From positions 3,161,656 to 3,225,655 of the forward strand of contig NZ_AP014815.1 in assembly GCF_001548095.1 (NCBI RefSeq): a DNA stretch of 64,000 nt. Direction: 5' to 3'. This DNA is from Geminocystis sp. NIES-3708 (GTDB lineage: Bacteria; Cyanobacteriota; Cyanobacteriia; Cyanobacteriales; Cyanobacteriaceae). Made by a program: the position numbers and the translations under genes. The notes below the pieces were generated by a model. It saw only the letters and a program-made list of their open reading frames with translations, was not told where the DNA came from and did not search any database. Numbering within the stretch: position 1 is the stretch's first letter; every line of letters starts with the position of its first letter. Of the stretch, positions 62,136 to 64,000 are shown in pieces.

Positions 62136-62361
62136 ATCTTTATTTTGATAGGTAAAAGGAAATTTACCAGATTTACATTTTAGGATTAAATCTTTGATAT
62201 TTTTCTCCCCACCTTTTGAGATAAAAATAACCCTTTCTTTATCATCTTTTTTCTGAGAGAGAAATAAAGGAGGGGTTTCTAATTATTCGGGTAGGCGTTG
62301 GCCACAGATTCTTGAAGATAAAATCAAAAGAATTAAAAACTATATATTTAGGAGTTGGTTT

Positions 62362-62420
62362 AAAAACTATTTTGGTGAGGCTAGGCAACTTCGAATAAGG
62401 CAACAGTTGAAATAGTTTTT
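62362..62420 (+). terminator. Long hairpin with T-run downstream of the RTX gene
   Basis: AAAAACTATTT (62362-62372) pairs with AAATAGTTTTT (62410-62420), and an inner CAACT/AGTTG pair extends it. The right arm runs on into further T residues, so it fits an intrinsic terminator, although it is AU-rich and about 226 bp beyond the stop codon. The rest of 62136-62598 is AT-rich with no gene; AAGGGTTTCACCCCCC near 62500 is a small sequence oddity. Confidence 0.4.
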
Positions 62421-62598
62421 TTCATTATGATTTACCAAAATGATTTAGCAAAACCTAGTTTATAATCGCATACTACTTATCTAGCTTTTAACTCAAAAAA
62501 GGGTTTCACCCCCCAGAAATCAGCTTTTTTTTTGTTGTGTAGTGTTTTTTTCCTTTGATTTTTATAGCTTTCTGATTTCCAACAGCAACCCCTATTTA

Positions 62599-62940
62599 TT
62601 ACATTTTAACTGATTGTAAGTCTTCCCAAGAAATTTGTTGTTCTTCCCCTGAAAATTCATTATCTGGGGTAATAAACAACATACAATGACATTCTTTTCT
62701 TTCTCTCATCGGTACGCAAGGACAATTCCAAAAAGTATTTTTTACTTCCGCTTCTTTATCTTCGTAGTGCCGACAGGGACAAAGGGGTGAGCCTAATTCT
62801 TCTTTGTGACGAGCTAAACCTTGAATCACTACTGCTGTAACGGATGGATCTACGCAAAAGTAAGTATCTGTACGTTTAGCGTATTGTTCCGCAAAGTTTT
62901 TCATGGCTTCTAGGGTTTTATTGTTACTGACTTCAGTCAT
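62599..62940 (-). CDS. ftrC: Ferredoxin-thioredoxin reductase catalytic subunit
   Basis: A 113-residue protein with the cysteine motifs CPCRHYEDK, WNCPCVPMRERKECHC that bind the [4Fe-4S] cluster and form the redox disulfide. It passes electrons from photosynthetic ferredoxin to thioredoxin, linking light to enzyme regulation. The variable subunit is not nearby. It is last in a probable ldpA-membrane protein-ftrC transcript. Confidence 0.96.
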   Translation of the reverse strand: MTEVSNNKTLEAMKNFAEQYAKRTDTYFCVDPSVTAVVIQGLARHKEELGSPLCPCRHYEDKEAEVKNTFWNCPCVPMRERKECHCMLFITPDNEFSGEEQQISWEDLQSVKM

Positions 62941-63020
62941 AATTATTTTTTTCTATTGTGCTACGGTATCAGTTCTCATTTTACCTGATTAGGAGTATTT
63001 GACAGAGAATATTGACATTA

Positions 63021-63338
63021 TCATATTCTATCCTGATTAAAAAGACCTTTAATTTTTTCTATCCATTGCCAAATATCTTCATAGGAAATTTTGAGTAAAG
63101 AAAAGATACCTACTAATATTAAAACTGTACCAAATAAGAAGTTATTATCATATAAGTATAAGCCAACAATAACAATAAAATAGGGAGATAAAATACCACT
63201 AATTTTTTCTACTAATTTTACCGTAGTTTGTTGATTTGTATCTAATTTTTCCGTTATGGATTCAGGAATATCATTAATCATTAAATCTTCAATTTTAGGA
63301 TTATTGATTGATTTTTCAGGATTATTTTTACTAAACAT
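63021..63338 (-). CDS. Two-helix membrane protein, unknown function
   Basis: A 105-residue protein. A polar N-terminus (about 1-47) leads to two adjacent hydrophobic segments (about 48-63 and 67-84, SPYFIVIVGLYLY and FLFGTVLILVGIF) and a charged tail (WQWIEKIKGLF). It superficially resembles CAAD-type membrane domains of cyanobacteria but the match is too weak to name. AGGAG precedes the ATG. Located between ldpA and ftrC, same strand. Confidence 0.6.
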   Translation of the reverse strand: MFSKNNPEKSINNPKIEDLMINDIPESITEKLDTNQQTTVKLVEKISGILSPYFIVIVGLYLYDNNFLFGTVLILVGIFSLLKISYEDIWQWIEKIKGLFNQDRI

Positions 63339-63436
63339 AACTATAGAACTCCTATTTTATTTTTGATCTTTAAAATATTTTATCGTTTTATTTCCTTATT
63401 CCCCGTTTTTAATTCCGTAATATAGGCTTTTTCTTG

Positions 63437-64000
63437 TTATATTTTAAGGGGTGAAATTAGTTGATAGGCTTGATTAACTCCTTGCCATAATAATTCAGGA
63501 TAGTCTTCTAATTGATTATTAGGAGAAATTATTTCTAATTGATGGAGAATATTGCCTATTAATTTTCGCCCCTTACTACCATAAGCAACTCCAGAAATTG
63601 GCGAAGGTATTAAGTTTAAAGATTTTATTTTTTCCACCGTATATTCATTTGTACCTCCAGCTAATTGTATATAGCCTTCAAGATTTGTTTGAGCTATTTT
63701 TTGAGCATATTTGATAGTTAAATGAGTTGTTCCAGAACCTATGTCACCACTCATAGGACGACCATCTGTTTGCCAAATTAAAGGAATTTTCACAGGTTTT
63801 ATATAATCATAAATTTGTGTTAAATATTGGATAATATTTTCAGTATAAGGACAACTAATAGCAATTAATTTTAGTTTTAAAAGGTGAGGTTTTATCATTT
63901 CCCAAACTTTTTTAAATTCTAAAAAATGTCCGTTTTGAGTATGAATTTCTATAGCATTTATCGGTAAAATGTCTAACCATTGTAAAACTTCTTTGATACT
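63437..64000 (-). CDS. ldpA: LdpA (light-dependent period) iron-sulfur protein, C-terminal part
   Basis: The reading frame stays open to the window edge, so this is a 3' fragment of 187 codons whose start lies beyond 64000. LVAIS-type KLIAISCPYTENII, PLIWQTDGRPMSGDIGSGTT, AQTNLEGYIQLAGGTNEYTV and GSKGRKLIG match the C-terminal domain of cyanobacterial LdpA; upstream it reads DILPINAIEIHTQNGHFLEF. LdpA carries Fe-S clusters in its missing N-terminal half and adjusts the circadian period to redox state. The ATG at 63898 is internal. Confidence 0.85.
   Translation of the reverse strand, partial: SIKEVLQWLDILPINAIEIHTQNGHFLEFKKVWEMIKPHLLKLKLIAISCPYTENIIQYLTQIYDYIKPVKIPLIWQTDGRPMSGDIGSGTTHLTIKYAQKIAQTNLEGYIQLAGGTNEYTVEKIKSLNLIPSPISGVAYGSKGRKLIGNILHQLEIISPNNQLEDYPELLWQGVNQAYQLISPLKI

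Noticed and set aside
63437-63898. A complete 153-residue gene at the right edge
   Set aside because: The frame stays open beyond the internal ATG to the window end and the upstream residues also match LdpA, so it is a partial gene.

Overview
The window reads as chromosomal DNA of a cyanobacterium. It carries photosystem II genes (psbH, psbN), a plant-type ferredoxin and the catalytic subunit of ferredoxin-thioredoxin reductase, KaiB/KaiC clock-family genes, LdpA, a CruP-type lycopene-cyclase relative, and many HIP1 octamers (GCGATCGC). The DNA is visibly AT-rich and the genes are mostly short monocistrons or small operons. This fits a low-GC unicellular lineage such as Geminocystis or Cyanobacterium; that placement is inference only.

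Layout. 1-3100: an ABC1-kinase-like remnant, small membrane proteins, a divergent pair of CadD-like transporters and a first short inverted-repeat element. 3100-9600: a leftward kai-type operon, kaiC2-like, then a four-helix-bundle gene framed by 34-bp inverted repeats, two different kaiB genes, a HisKA_2 histidine kinase and a REC-PAS-GGDEF-EAL protein. 9600-20000: rtcB, a C-terminally extended ferredoxin, a secreted nuclease, two inositol-monophosphatase-family enzymes, a MnmC-type tRNA methyltransferase, a REC-HD-GYP protein, murG and tRNA-Leu(CAG). 20000-26500: a DciA-like gene, scattered urea genes (ureB, ureA, ureE, urtC), natD-like permease, pgsA. 26500-38500: cruP-like, nnr, a response regulator, dapB, a DUF3370 protein, succinate-semialdehyde dehydrogenase, an MMADHC-like protein, a flavin reductase and a MazG/acyl-CoA-dehydrogenase fusion. 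38500-43500: a PP2C phosphatase, a possible structured RNA, rimI and a lytic transglycosylase. 43500-50000: a chaperone-usher pilus locus interrupted by a TPR gene and a decayed transposase. 50000-64000: aldo/keto reductase, GH57 enzyme, a broken methyltransferase-endonuclease gene, a GHMP kinase, tatA, psbH/psbN, a 1424-residue RTX surface protein with a 1515-bp internal duplication, ftrC and the 3' part of ldpA.

How the parts work together. The kai-type operon joins a KaiC/KaiB module to a sensor kinase and a c-di-GMP enzyme, so a clock-like ATPase could feed a two-component and second-messenger output. A REC-HD-GYP protein 5 kb away could degrade the same messenger. The chaperone, usher, pilin and RTX protein are surface functions that such signalling often controls in other bacteria, but nothing in the sequence links them directly. 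Intergenic DNA is populated by at least three families of short elements with terminal inverted repeats and by heptamer repeats.

The most unusual observations are the inverted-repeat-framed four-helix-bundle cassette inside the kai operon, the in-frame MazG/acyl-CoA-dehydrogenase fusion, the structured intergenic segment before rimI, the chaperone-usher pilus in a cyanobacterium, and the short-element families. No CRISPR array, rRNA or intact prophage was seen.
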